From contig NZ_CP011509.1 of NCBI RefSeq assembly GCF_001027285.1, forward strand, positions 4,782,501 through 4,846,500: a stretch of 64,000 nucleotides of DNA, given 5' to 3'. Below, one piece after another: positions 47,094 to 56,204 of the stretch. The stretch's first letter is position 1. Every line of letters starts with the position of its first letter. A model generated the notes under the pieces. That model made no database searches and had not been told where the DNA came from. It was given only the letters and a program-made list of their open reading frames with translations. The stretch comes from Archangium gephyra. Lineage in GTDB: Bacteria > Myxococcota > Myxococcia > Myxococcales > Myxococcaceae. A program made the translations under genes and the position numbers.

Positions 47094-47948
47094 ATGAGAA
47101 TCGATATCACCGCACTGCGAAGGCTCGACCAGGTCAAGGCCGTGAGTCTGGAGACGATGCTCAATGACAGCGCCAGTCTCAACGGATTCATCGCCCGGAA
47201 TTCGCTGTGTCAGATCAACACGTCCACCACGGAATACAACCCGGCGAGCATCTGGAATCCGGACGTCGTCAATCCCCGAGGCAGCCTCCTGATCGAGATC
47301 GCGGAGTGGTTCTTCAGGAACTACACGGCCGGGTACATCGTCGGCATGCTGTGCCACGAGGTCGGGGCGCACTACATGGCGGACCATGCGTTGCGCGTCC
47401 AGCCGGTCAGCCCGCTACCGGGACTGGTGGCGCGTCCCATCACCCACGCGGTACAGGCCGTCCCGCGAAGCCGTCAGAACAGCGAGGAGCAGCTCAAGGA
47501 CCGCGCATCGCAGGTCCAGGACGCGGCGACGAACTGGTCCTACACCGCCAGCGATGCGAAGCAGCCCGATCACATCTTCGCCAGTTGTTACGGCTACGCC
47601 CGGTACCATTACTACCGCGGGCTGATGATCGAGTTCGCGGAGATCATCGCCCTCTATCGCCGCAATGATCCGGACTCGTTCGCCGCGCAGGATCTGCCGG
47701 ACCTGATCGACTGCTGGCTCATGGATATCTCCTCCATCCTGGCGACGAAGGACGCACGTGGATGGGGACCCGCCTACGCGTGGTGGGTCTCGACCGCCTA
47801 CGCCGCGCACCTGGCTCGGCTGAAGGCCGATGTGAACGTTTTGACGGCCGATGCGGATGTGCGAGCCGCCGTCCAGAACACGCAGAACAAGTCGTCCGCT
47901 CGAGTCTTCGCCGACTACGGGCAGATGATCCCTCGGCTGTTCATGTAG
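47094..47948 (+). CDS. Unknown protein with HExxxH motif
   Basis: The 284-residue soluble product is not recognised. It contains HEVGAH (88-93) with a further His98, in the hydrophobic context IVGMLCHEVGAHYMADHAL; two His/Glu residues so placed can form a zinc site of the HExxxH zincin type. Later segments (HIFASCYGYARYHYYRGLMIEFAEIIALY, then DCWLMDISSILATKD) are aromatic-rich helices. No signal peptide is seen. Base composition is less GC-rich than the neighbours, and the gene stands alone between intergenic gaps, which suggests transfer. A secreted-effector or toxin role is possible but unproven. Confidence 0.6.
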   Translation: MRIDITALRRLDQVKAVSLETMLNDSASLNGFIARNSLCQINTSTTEYNPASIWNPDVVNPRGSLLIEIAEWFFRNYTAGYIVGMLCHEVGAHYMADHALRVQPVSPLPGLVARPITHAVQAVPRSRQNSEEQLKDRASQVQDAATNWSYTASDAKQPDHIFASCYGYARYHYYRGLMIEFAEIIALYRRNDPDSFAAQDLPDLIDCWLMDISSILATKDARGWGPAYAWWVSTAYAAHLARLKADVNVLTADADVRAAVQNTQNKSSARVFADYGQMIPRLFM

Positions 47949-47982
47949 CACCGGACTGAACGCTCGCCCCCACACATCTGCC

Positions 47983-49215
47983 ATGGATGACATCTCCACC
48001 CGCTTCAACCCGATGGCCCCCGACCAGCTCGACAATCCGTATCCGCTCTATGCGCGGATGCGGCGGGAGCGGCCCGTCTTCTACAGTCCCATGTTCGACC
48101 TGTGGGTCGTCTCCCGCTACGCGGACATCTCCGAGGTGGAGCGAGACACCGCGAGCTTCTCCTCGGTGGGGGCGCTCGATGCCAGGGCCGAGCCGCACCC
48201 CGAGGTGCGCGCCGTTCTCGCGCAGGCGTACCCCCGGTTCCTCTCGCTCGTCCAGAGCGACATCCCAGACCACACCCGCGTCCGGGCCGTGTTTGGCAAG
48301 GCCTTGAGCACCCATCGCATCGCGGCGATGGAGCCCACCATCCGCGCGACGGCGGATGCGCTCATCGACGGCTTCATCCGCGACGGCAAGGCGGATCTCA
48401 TCCAACAGTTCGCCTACGCGCTGCCGGGCTTCATCATCTGCGACCTGCTCGGCGTGCCGCGCTCCGACATGGAGCAGCTCAAGCGCTGGTCCGATGACAA
48501 GACGCTGCTGATGTCGGCGACCGCGCCCATCGAGCAGCAGGTCCAGAGCGCGCACGGCTTCATCGCGATGGAGCGCTACTTCCAGGAGCAGATCCACGAG
48601 CGGCGGCGCCACCCGCGCGAGGATCTGCTGACGATGCTCGTGCCGCAGTCGTTGGGCGGCACCGCGCCCCTGAGCGAGCAGGAGGCGGTGTGCAACGCCA
48701 TGGACCTGTTCGCCGCCGGCCACGAGACGACGACGGGCCTCATCGGCAACGGCATGTGGCTGCTGTTCAATGCCCGGGAGCAATTGGAGGCCGTGCGGGA
48801 GGACCTCAGCCTCCTGCCCAATGCCCTCGAGGAAGTCCTGCGCGTGGAGTCACCCATCCGCGGCTTCTTCCGCACGGTGATGGCCGACACCCCGCTCAGT
48901 GGGGTCACCCTCCCCAAGGGCTCGCGGGCGTTCATCCTGTACGCGTCCGGCAACCGCGACGAGACGCAGTTCACCGAGCCGGACCGCTTCGACATCCGCC
49001 GTGCCGAGGCGAAGAAGCACCTGGCGTTCGGCAAGGGCATCCACTTCTGTGTCGGCGCCCCGCTGGCGAAGCTGGAAGGGCGGATCGCCTTCGAGCAGCT
49101 GCTGCGGCGGTTGCCCGGCCTGCGTCCGCGGACGGACGAGGCCCCTGTGTTCCGGCCCTACTTCATGCTGCGCGGCTTCGAGCACCTGCCCATCGCCTGG
49201 GACGTGCCGGCGTAG
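47983..49215 (+). CDS. Cytochrome P450
   Basis: The 410-residue soluble bacterial P450 has the I-helix oxygen motif AGHETTTG, the K-helix EEVLR, and the heme-binding FGKGIHFCVGAPLAKLEGR with heme-ligand Cys356. It should hydroxylate a small lipid-like or secondary-metabolite substrate and needs ferredoxin partners, which are not in the window. The best-resembling group is the CYP107/CYP109-type family, but this is impression only. The 34-bp gap to the HExxxH gene suggests possible cotranscription. Confidence 0.93.
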   Translation: MDDISTRFNPMAPDQLDNPYPLYARMRRERPVFYSPMFDLWVVSRYADISEVERDTASFSSVGALDARAEPHPEVRAVLAQAYPRFLSLVQSDIPDHTRVRAVFGKALSTHRIAAMEPTIRATADALIDGFIRDGKADLIQQFAYALPGFIICDLLGVPRSDMEQLKRWSDDKTLLMSATAPIEQQVQSAHGFIAMERYFQEQIHERRRHPREDLLTMLVPQSLGGTAPLSEQEAVCNAMDLFAAGHETTTGLIGNGMWLLFNAREQLEAVREDLSLLPNALEEVLRVESPIRGFFRTVMADTPLSGVTLPKGSRAFILYASGNRDETQFTEPDRFDIRRAEAKKHLAFGKGIHFCVGAPLAKLEGRIAFEQLLRRLPGLRPRTDEAPVFRPYFMLRGFEHLPIAWDVPA

Positions 49216-49245
49216 GGTAGGGGAGGGGGCGGCGAGCTGGAGGTG

Positions 49246-52200
49246 TCATCGCCCTCGCCCGAGGCGGGTGGCACCCTTCAGCCAGCTCCACCAGGCCGCC
49301 TTCGGCCTCCGCCGGTAGACGATCGCGGCCGGGACCTTCAATTCCACTTCCGTGCCAGCACCGGTCCGGCTCCACACCTGCAGGGTGGCCCCGATCCTCG
49401 CCGCCCGTTCGTGCATCCCCGCGAGGCCCCAGTGCCCGGGACGGCCGCCCACTTCGAGAATCTCCGGGGCCACGCCCGAGCCGTCGTCCCGGATCCGCAC
49501 GCGCAGCTCGTCGGAGCCGTAGCGGAGCTCCGCTTCCACGGCCGTGCCCCCGGCGTGCTGGAACGCGTTGAGCAGGGCCTCGCGGCCGATCAAGAAGAGC
49601 TCCCCCTGCACGGTGGCGTCCAACTCTCGTGGCACACCTTCCACGACGAGACGGAACGACATCGGCATGTCCTCCGCCAGCTCTTCCCCGACCTGCACGA
49701 GCGCGTCTGACAGGTCGCGACCTTCGTGGGCGGGCGAGCGCAGCTCCATCACCCGGTCGCGGCCCTCGGCCAGGACCTCGTCGGCACGGTCCAGGGCCTT
49801 CTCCATCGCCTGCCGCGCCGGCTCGTGCACGGGGAGTTGCTCGGCGACGGCCTGCAACCGGAGCACCAGCCCCTGCACGCTCTGCAGCAGGGTGTCATGC
49901 AGTTCCCGGGCGATCCGCTCGCGCTCCGCGTGCCGCTCCTCCAGACGGCCCCGCATCTTCGCGGTCAGTTGGCGCAGACGCAGCAGGTACAGCAGCCAGA
50001 GCAGCAGCAGTCCGGCCATCACGCAGAGCGCGCGGAACCACCAGGTCTGGTGGAACGCGGGCGGAACGATGAGCTCGAGGCTCGCGCCGCGCTCGTTCCA
50101 CACGCCGTCGTTGTTCGAGGCGATCACCTGGAAGCGGTACCGTCCTGGCTCCAGGTTGCCGTAGTAGGCGGTGCGCCGCGTACCGACGTCCTGCCAGTGC
50201 TCGTCCACGCCTTCCAACCGGTAGCGGATGCGCACGCGCTCGGGAATGGACAGGCTGAGCGCGGTGTAGTCGAGCTCCAGGTTCGCGGGATGGATCGGAA
50301 GCGTCACGTTCGACGCCGGCTCGTACCGGCGGCCATCGGCCTTCACGGAGAGGATGGACACCGGCGGAGGCAAGGGATTGCGAGCGATCCGCTCGGGATC
50401 GATCCAGACCACCCCGTTGCTGGTGGCGAACCACAGGCGTCCGTCGCTGCCCGCGATCGCCGTGGGCAACGGACGCAGCAGCGTCGGCCTGGCTGGAAGC
50501 CCGTCGAGGAAGTCGAACAACTCGTAGCGCACGCGATGGTTGGGATCGCCTGCCGCGCGTTGGACCTCCTCCGCCGGGATGTGAAAGACCCCCGGCACGG
50601 CATGCACCCACAAGCTGCCGTCGGGGCGCTCGAGGATGCCGCTCACGTTGCGGATCGACTCGTCACCGCCGGCAACGAGTGGACGAAAGCGCTCGCCGTC
50701 ATGGAAGGCCAGGCCGAGCTGGCCACCGGCCCACACATACTGGCGGCCGGCGGTCAGGGCGGTGACAACCCCCAGCCTGAGCCCATCGGCCTCGGTGAAC
50801 CGCTGGACCTGGTCGCCGTCGACGCGCGTGATGATGCCCCGCTGATGGCCCAGCCATACCCGTCCGCGGCCATCGGTCATCGCGGTGTGGATGCGCTCGT
50901 CGTCCGAGAGTCCCAGCAGCTCCTTCGCCGAGTGCCAATGGCCATCCCTCCACTGCATCGGTGTGTAGCCCGTCAGGGACACCCAGAGCGTGCCACGACG
51001 ATCGCGAGTCATCGCCTGTACCTGCACGAGCGGCTCCGGCAGGGGCGTGACGTGACTCAGGCGGCCGCCCTCCACCCGCCACAGGCCGTTGTCCGCGCCC
51101 AGCCAGACCCCGCCCTCTTCGTCGCGGTAGGCGGAGCGGACCGGGGAACCGAGGTGCTCGAACGAGACCTCGCCGTCGCGCAAGCGCATCAGCGGGCGGT
51201 TGGTGGTACCCGCCCAGACCTCGCCGCCATCCCCCGCGGCCAGGGCGAAGTCGTGCGCGCCTCGCGGGAACTCCGCCAGCACCATGGAGCTGGCGCGGAA
51301 GCGATCGAGCCCCCCACTGGTGCCCACCCAGACATTGCCCTCGCGATCCTCGAGCACCGGCCACGCATAATCCGCGCTCAGGCCGTCCTTCTCGGTGAGC
51401 GACTCCACCGCACCACCCGTCACCGGCACGTCGCCGGCTGGCAGGCGCTCGGGATGGGCGATGCGGCGGATCCCATCCCCCAGGGTGGTGAGCCACAGGC
51501 TCCCGTCCCGGGCGAACAGCATTCCCGCCGATTCCACGTGCAGGGCCGGTGGATTCTCCGTCTGTCCCGGGCCGGGCACCGGAATCGGCCGCACGTCACC
51601 GCCCGACTCCGTCATCCAGATCCTTCCATCTGGCGCCTGCCTCAACTGGAACACCCATCCGACGCTGGCGCCCGTGGGAATGAACCTGTGCGCGCCGCGC
51701 GGCAGATACAGCAGGGTGTTCCTGGTGGCGACCCACAGCGTGCCGTCCCGGTCCAGGAACAGGTACCGGGACTTCTCGCCGGGATATCCCCAGGATTCTC
51801 CGATCAGTTCCCAGCGCGTGCCGGACAGACGGAACAGTCCTCCGCTCGTTTCGCAGGCCCAGACGTTGCCGTCCCGGTCCGTGGCGAAGGTGGACACCGA
51901 CCGGAGCGGTGCGCCCTCGGTGCCACGATACCGGGTCAAGCGTCCCCCCTTCAGGAACGCGATACCGCCCATCTGGAAGCTCATCCACAGCCCACCGCCA
52001 GGCGGGGCGTACAAGGCCTGGATGGTGGAGAGGGGCTCACCCGAGGGGGGCTCGAACCGCTCGAAGCGGACACCGTCGAACCGGTACAACGTCGCGGCGG
52101 CGCTGAGCCACAGATACCCGTCTTCCGTCTGAGCGATCGCGGAGATCTGGCCGGGAGCTCCTTCCTTGATCGTCCACCGGGTGTGGTGGAACTGCGTGAG

Positions 52201-52320
52201 GCGCCGGTCCTGGCTGTACGCCTGCGCCGTGTCCGCGAAGGACGACAGCACCGCGACGAGCCCGAGGAACAGCGCCTGGCGCCAGACACGGACGAGCCCC
52301 TTGACCCTCGCTCCTTCCAT
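49246..52320 (-). CDS. Propeller-type sensor histidine kinase
   Basis: The 1024-residue protein has a signal peptide (ALFLGLVAVLSSFA), then two Reg_prop beta-propellers, whose blades end in WLWVAT/VWVGTSGGLDRF-type repeats. A Y_Y_Y domain follows (ERVRIRYRLEGVDEHWQDVG...YRFQV), then a membrane helix (WFRALCVMAGLLLLWLLYLLRLR) and a HisKA_3-HATPase kinase with His808 in ARELHDTLLQS and a C-terminal DDGSG-type ATP motif. This is the periplasmic-sensing architecture also found in Xanthomonadales and Bacteroidetes. It acts with the downstream-coordinate NarL regulator (49-bp gap). Confidence 0.92.
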   Translation of the reverse strand: MEGARVKGLVRVWRQALFLGLVAVLSSFADTAQAYSQDRRLTQFHHTRWTIKEGAPGQISAIAQTEDGYLWLSAAATLYRFDGVRFERFEPPSGEPLSTIQALYAPPGGGLWMSFQMGGIAFLKGGRLTRYRGTEGAPLRSVSTFATDRDGNVWACETSGGLFRLSGTRWELIGESWGYPGEKSRYLFLDRDGTLWVATRNTLLYLPRGAHRFIPTGASVGWVFQLRQAPDGRIWMTESGGDVRPIPVPGPGQTENPPALHVESAGMLFARDGSLWLTTLGDGIRRIAHPERLPAGDVPVTGGAVESLTEKDGLSADYAWPVLEDREGNVWVGTSGGLDRFRASSMVLAEFPRGAHDFALAAGDGGEVWAGTTNRPLMRLRDGEVSFEHLGSPVRSAYRDEEGGVWLGADNGLWRVEGGRLSHVTPLPEPLVQVQAMTRDRRGTLWVSLTGYTPMQWRDGHWHSAKELLGLSDDERIHTAMTDGRGRVWLGHQRGIITRVDGDQVQRFTEADGLRLGVVTALTAGRQYVWAGGQLGLAFHDGERFRPLVAGGDESIRNVSGILERPDGSLWVHAVPGVFHIPAEEVQRAAGDPNHRVRYELFDFLDGLPARPTLLRPLPTAIAGSDGRLWFATSNGVVWIDPERIARNPLPPPVSILSVKADGRRYEPASNVTLPIHPANLELDYTALSLSIPERVRIRYRLEGVDEHWQDVGTRRTAYYGNLEPGRYRFQVIASNNDGVWNERGASLELIVPPAFHQTWWFRALCVMAGLLLLWLLYLLRLRQLTAKMRGRLEERHAERERIARELHDTLLQSVQGLVLRLQAVAEQLPVHEPARQAMEKALDRADEVLAEGRDRVMELRSPAHEGRDLSDALVQVGEELAEDMPMSFRLVVEGVPRELDATVQGELFLIGREALLNAFQHAGGTAVEAELRYGSDELRVRIRDDGSGVAPEILEVGGRPGHWGLAGMHERAARIGATLQVWSRTGAGTEVELKVPAAIVYRRRPKAAWWSWLKGATRLGRGR

Positions 52321-52369
52321 CGGTCTCAGACCTCGAGGGCTACGAGCCGCTGCCGCCGCGCGTTCCCGC

Positions 52370-53002
52370 TCAGATGTCGATGATGCCCCGCTTCAGGGCA
52401 ACCACCACGGCATGCGTCCTGTCCTTGGCACCGAGCTTGGTCAGGACGTTCTTCATGTGCGTCTTGACCGTCTCCTCGGAGATGCCCATCCGGGCGGCGA
52501 CTTCCTTGTTGGCGTTGCCGGTGGCAACGAGGCGCAGGACGTCACACTCCCGTGCCGTCAGTTCGTCTTCCGCCACGTGCTCGGCCATCTCGGTGGCGAC
52601 ATCCGCGGCGATGCGGCGACGTCCCGCATGCACGCTGCGGATGGTTTCCACCAGTTCCTTGCGCAACATGCTCTTGAGCAGATAGCCGGATGCGCCCGCC
52701 TTGATGGCGCGCAACGCCTGCATGTCGCCCTTGTAGGTCGTCAGGACGATGATTCTCGCGGTGGGGTACCTGGCGCGAATCGCCGCGATCGCGTCGATGC
52801 CATTCATCGTGGGCATCTGCACGTCCATCAGCGTGATGTCAGGCTGATGGTCGCGGAAGGCTTGCAGGGCCTGCTCTCCATTCTCCGCCTCGGCGACCAG
52901 CAGCATGTCCGATTGTCCGGCGATCAGGCTGCTGAGCCCTTCGCGCAGCAGCGGATGGTCGTCGACAATCAGGATGCGAATGGGCGAGCTCGTGGAGTTC
53001 AT
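52370..53002 (-). CDS. NarL/FixJ-family response regulator
   Basis: A receiver domain with phospho-acceptor Asp60 in TLMDVQMPTMNG is followed by a LuxR-type helix-turn-helix (LTARECDVLRLVATGNANKEVAARMG, ISEETVKTHMKNVLTKLG). At 210 residues this is the standard size. It stands 49 bp upstream of its sensor kinase gene on the same strand and is divergent from the DoxX-like gene, so it may control that neighbouring cluster. Confidence 0.95.
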   Translation of the reverse strand: MNSTSSPIRILIVDDHPLLREGLSSLIAGQSDMLLVAEAENGEQALQAFRDHQPDITLMDVQMPTMNGIDAIAAIRARYPTARIIVLTTYKGDMQALRAIKAGASGYLLKSMLRKELVETIRSVHAGRRRIAADVATEMAEHVAEDELTARECDVLRLVATGNANKEVAARMGISEETVKTHMKNVLTKLGAKDRTHAVVVALKRGIIDI

Positions 53003-53090
53003 TGCTCAGGGCCCTCCGAAGATGCTGGATACCCGTCCTTGGCATCGTCGGAATCCCCCGAAATGGGGAGGCTGTGCTCCCTTATCCCAG

Positions 53091-53118
53091 ATATAATCAC
53101 CCTGCACCAGGGGGGTAA
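53091..53118 (+). promoter_or_regulatory. Candidate promoter/operator for the DoxX gene
   Basis: TATAAT at 53091-53096 is a perfect -10 box, but no good -35 is seen at 16-18 bp. Downstream, ACCCTG...CAGGGGGGT could form an imperfect palindrome (53099-53116). Low confidence. Confidence 0.3.
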
Positions 53119-53127
53119 TGTGGACCG

Positions 53128-53499
53128 GTGCAACGCCTCTTCTCCATGTTTCCCGAGGGTGGCCCCGGAGCCGGACTGCTGTTGCTGCGCCTGTCGGTCG
53201 CCCTGGCACTGCTGCTCCACCCCTCCGGCGGACCGCTGACGCAGGCGATGCTCGCGCTCACGGCCACCGGACTCTTCCTGGGCGTCCTGACGCCTCTCCT
53301 CGCGGCCGTGTGCTGCCTGTTCTCCTTCTACGACTTCCTGGTCATGGGCGGCACCCCCCTGCCTGAAGTGGGCATCCAGCTCCTCACCGCGGGGGCCCTG
53401 GCGCTCCTCGGACCGGGCGCCCACTCGCTGGATGCGAGGTTGTTCGGAAGACGCGTTGTCACCCTGCCGCCACGCAAGAAGACCCGCGTGGGTGAATAG
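53128..53499 (+). CDS. DoxX-like small membrane protein
   Basis: The 123-residue product has four likely helices (GLLLLRLSVALALLLH, MLALTATGLFLGVLTPLLAAVCCLFSF, IQLLTAGALALLGPG) in the order of DoxX-family quinone-related membrane proteins, and ends in a basic tail. The GTG start at 53128 has no clear Shine-Dalgarno; ATG 53146 is an alternative. It is the first of the cluster divergent from the response regulator. Confidence 0.65.
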   Translation: MQRLFSMFPEGGPGAGLLLLRLSVALALLLHPSGGPLTQAMLALTATGLFLGVLTPLLAAVCCLFSFYDFLVMGGTPLPEVGIQLLTAGALALLGPGAHSLDARLFGRRVVTLPPRKKTRVGE

Positions 53500-53622
53500 C
53501 CATCCGGTGAGCCGTCGCTCCCTCTTTCGGGTGAGCCGTTTCATGCGCTTTCGAGTGTTTTGCTTCAGGTCCTGACGCTCTAGTTTGTCTGGCGTCACTC
53601 CAACCCGAAGAGGAAAAACCCC

Positions 53623-54282
53623 ATGGCGCCCAAAGCCACCCCTACGCCCGGAAAGGGCCTGCTGAACCCCACCGATCATGCCCTGATCCTGATCGATCAC
53701 CAGTCGCAGATGACCTTCGCGACGCATTCGATCGACATCGCGACGCTGCGCAACAACACCGCGCTGATCTCCAAGGCGGCCGCCGGCTTCCGCGTGCCGA
53801 CCCTGCTGACCACGGTCGCGGAGAAGAGCTTCTCGGGGCCGCTGTTCCCGGAGATCACCGAGGCGTTTCCTGGCGCGAAGGTCTACGACCGCACCTCCAT
53901 GAATGCCTGGGAAGACAAGCAGGTGATTGCCCAGATCAACGCGTTCGAGAAGGAGCGGCTGGTGTTCGCGGGGCTCTGGACCGGCGTGTGCATCGTCGGC
54001 CCCGTGCTGTCGGCGATCGACCAGGGCTTCAAGCCGTTCGTCATCACCGATGCCTGCGGCGACGTGTCCGACGAGGCGCACGAGCGTGCGGTGAGCCGGA
54101 TGATCCAGGCCGGTGCGGCTCCGATGACCAGCCTGCAGTACCTGCTCGAGCTGCAGCGTGACTGGGCGCGGGAGGGCACGTATGGCCTGACCACCGGCAT
54201 CGCCAAGGCCCACGGCGGCAGCTACGGAATCGGCATTCAGTACGCGAAGACGATGTTCGGAGCCTCCGAAGGCGGTCACTGA
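53623..54282 (+). CDS. Isochorismatase-fold hydrolase (YcaC-like)
   Basis: The 219-residue protein has Asp25 in ALILIDHQSQM and Cys123 in LWTGVCIVGP, two of the Asp-Lys-Cys catalytic residues of the family. Length and the C-terminal SLQYLLELQRDWAREGTY are typical of YcaC-like cysteine hydrolases, whose substrate is unknown. SD GAGGAAAA lies upstream. It is the first of the tight hydrolase/amidohydrolase/MFS/XapX set. Confidence 0.88.
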   Translation: MAPKATPTPGKGLLNPTDHALILIDHQSQMTFATHSIDIATLRNNTALISKAAAGFRVPTLLTTVAEKSFSGPLFPEITEAFPGAKVYDRTSMNAWEDKQVIAQINAFEKERLVFAGLWTGVCIVGPVLSAIDQGFKPFVITDACGDVSDEAHERAVSRMIQAGAAPMTSLQYLLELQRDWAREGTYGLTTGIAKAHGGSYGIGIQYAKTMFGASEGGH

Positions 54283-54362
54283 TGGCCATGCGGCCATCGG
54301 GATGTCGTAGGCGATAACGATTGTCTCCGGCTCGAGTCGCCGGAGTGGGAAGGACTGTACCG

Positions 54363-56204
54363 ATGGCCGACATGATCGTCAGAAACGCCCGGATCACTAC
54401 CCTGGACCGGGACAACCCATCGGCGACGGCATTGGCCGTCGCCGGTGGCAACCTGCTGGCAATCGGCGACGATGCCACGGTGATGGCGCATGCCAACGCC
54501 AGGACCCGGATCATCGATGCCGGGGGCCGGCGCCTGATCCCCGGTCTCAATGACAGCCACCTCCATCTGATCCGCGGTGGCTTGAATTACAACCTGGAGC
54601 TGCGCTGGGACGGCGTGCGCACGCTGGCCGACGCGATGGCGATGCTCAAGGCGCAGGTGGCACGGACACCGGCGCCGCAGTGGGTGCGTGTGGTGGGCGG
54701 CTTCAGCGAGCACCAGTTCGCCGAGAAGCGGCTGCCCACGCTGCAGGAGCTCAACGAGGCCGCGCCGGAGACCCCGGTCTTCATCCTTCATCTGTACGAC
54801 CGGGCCCTCCTCAACCGCGCCGCCTTGCGCGCTGTCGGCTACACCAAGGACAGTCCCGAGCCGCTCGGTGGGCGGATCGAGCGGGACCCTGCTGGCAATC
54901 CCACCGGCCTGCTGCTGGCCAAACCCAATGCGCTGATCCTGTACGCGACGTTGGCGATGGGACCGAAGCTGCCGCCGGAATTCCAGCTCAACTCCACCCG
55001 CCATTTCATGCGCGAGCTGAACCGGCTGGGCATCACCTCGGTGATTGACGCTGGCGGAGGCTTCCAGAACTACCCGGATGACTACGAGATCATCCAGAAG
55101 CTGCATGCCGACGGCGAACTGACGGTGCGCATCGCCTACAACCTGTTCACCCAGAAGAAGGGTGGGGAGCTCGCGGACTTCGACAAGTGGTCGCGGATGC
55201 TGAAGCCGCTCCAGGGTGACGGCATGCTGCGCCACAACGGTGCTGGCGAGATGCTGGTCTTCTCGGCGGCGGACTTCGAGGATTTTCGGGAACCGCGCCC
55301 GGAGCTGCCGCAGGGCATGGAGGGCGAGCTGGAAGACGTGGTCCGCCTGCTGGCGCAACGCCGCTGGCCCTTCCGCATCCACGCCACCTACGACGAGAGC
55401 ATCAGCCGCGTGCTCGATGTCTACGAGAAGGTGAACCGCGAGGTGCCCTTCGACGGACTGCACTGGTTCATCGACCACGCGGAGACCATCTCCGAGCGCA
55501 ATATCGAACGCGTGCACGCCCTGCGGGGCGGTATCGCCATCCAGCATCGCATGGCGTACCAGGGCGAGTACTTCGCGGAGCGCTACGGCAGCGCGGCGAT
55601 CCGGAACACGCCGCCGGTGCGCAAGATGCTGGAGGCGGGCGTGCCGGTCGGCGCCGGTACCGATGCCACGCGCGTGGCCAGTTACAACCCATGGGTGGCG
55701 TTGTACTGGATGGTCACCGGCCGCACGGTGGGCGGTCTGTCCATGTATGGCGACGACAACCTGCTGGAGCGGGAAGACGCGCTGCGTCTGTATACGCACG
55801 GCAGCGCGTGGTTCTCCCATGAGCAGGATCGCAAGGGCCTCCTGAAGGTTGGCAAGTATGCCGATTTCGCGCTGCTGTCCTCGGACTTCCTCCACGTGCC
55901 CGAAGAAGCCATCAAGGACATCACCAGCGTGCTGACCGTGGTGGGCGGCAAGGTGGTGCACGGCAGTGATGACTTCGGCCCGCTCGCCCCCGCGTTGCCC
56001 AGGCCCATGCCGGACTGGTCGCCGGTGAACCGGTTCGGTGGCTACCAGGGCGGCACCCAGGCGCAGGCCCGTGCCGTGTTCGCTCGAGCACAACGGCATT
56101 CGCACGCACACGGGACGTCGTGTCATGCCGCACACGCTCATTCCCCGGGCGGCGCGCTGCGCGACTTCTGGGGCGCATTGGGATGCTTGTGTTATGCCTT
56201 CTGA
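54363..56204 (+). CDS. YtcJ-type amidohydrolase
   Basis: The 613-residue protein has the amidohydrolase entry motif GLNDSHLHLI (HxH metal pair). Later it has the second metal histidine segment (LHWFIDHAET) and the aspartate motif VGAGTDATR. It resembles the metal-dependent YtcJ subfamily, which hydrolyses amides or formamides. The protein ends with a His-rich tail (HSHAHGTSCHAAHAHS). ATG 54363 is preferred to 54321 by sequence conservation with the family. The next gene overlaps its stop by 11 bp. Confidence 0.88.
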   Translation: MADMIVRNARITTLDRDNPSATALAVAGGNLLAIGDDATVMAHANARTRIIDAGGRRLIPGLNDSHLHLIRGGLNYNLELRWDGVRTLADAMAMLKAQVARTPAPQWVRVVGGFSEHQFAEKRLPTLQELNEAAPETPVFILHLYDRALLNRAALRAVGYTKDSPEPLGGRIERDPAGNPTGLLLAKPNALILYATLAMGPKLPPEFQLNSTRHFMRELNRLGITSVIDAGGGFQNYPDDYEIIQKLHADGELTVRIAYNLFTQKKGGELADFDKWSRMLKPLQGDGMLRHNGAGEMLVFSAADFEDFREPRPELPQGMEGELEDVVRLLAQRRWPFRIHATYDESISRVLDVYEKVNREVPFDGLHWFIDHAETISERNIERVHALRGGIAIQHRMAYQGEYFAERYGSAAIRNTPPVRKMLEAGVPVGAGTDATRVASYNPWVALYWMVTGRTVGGLSMYGDDNLLEREDALRLYTHGSAWFSHEQDRKGLLKVGKYADFALLSSDFLHVPEEAIKDITSVLTVVGGKVVHGSDDFGPLAPALPRPMPDWSPVNRFGGYQGGTQAQARAVFARAQRHSHAHGTSCHAAHAHSPGGALRDFWGALGCLCYAF

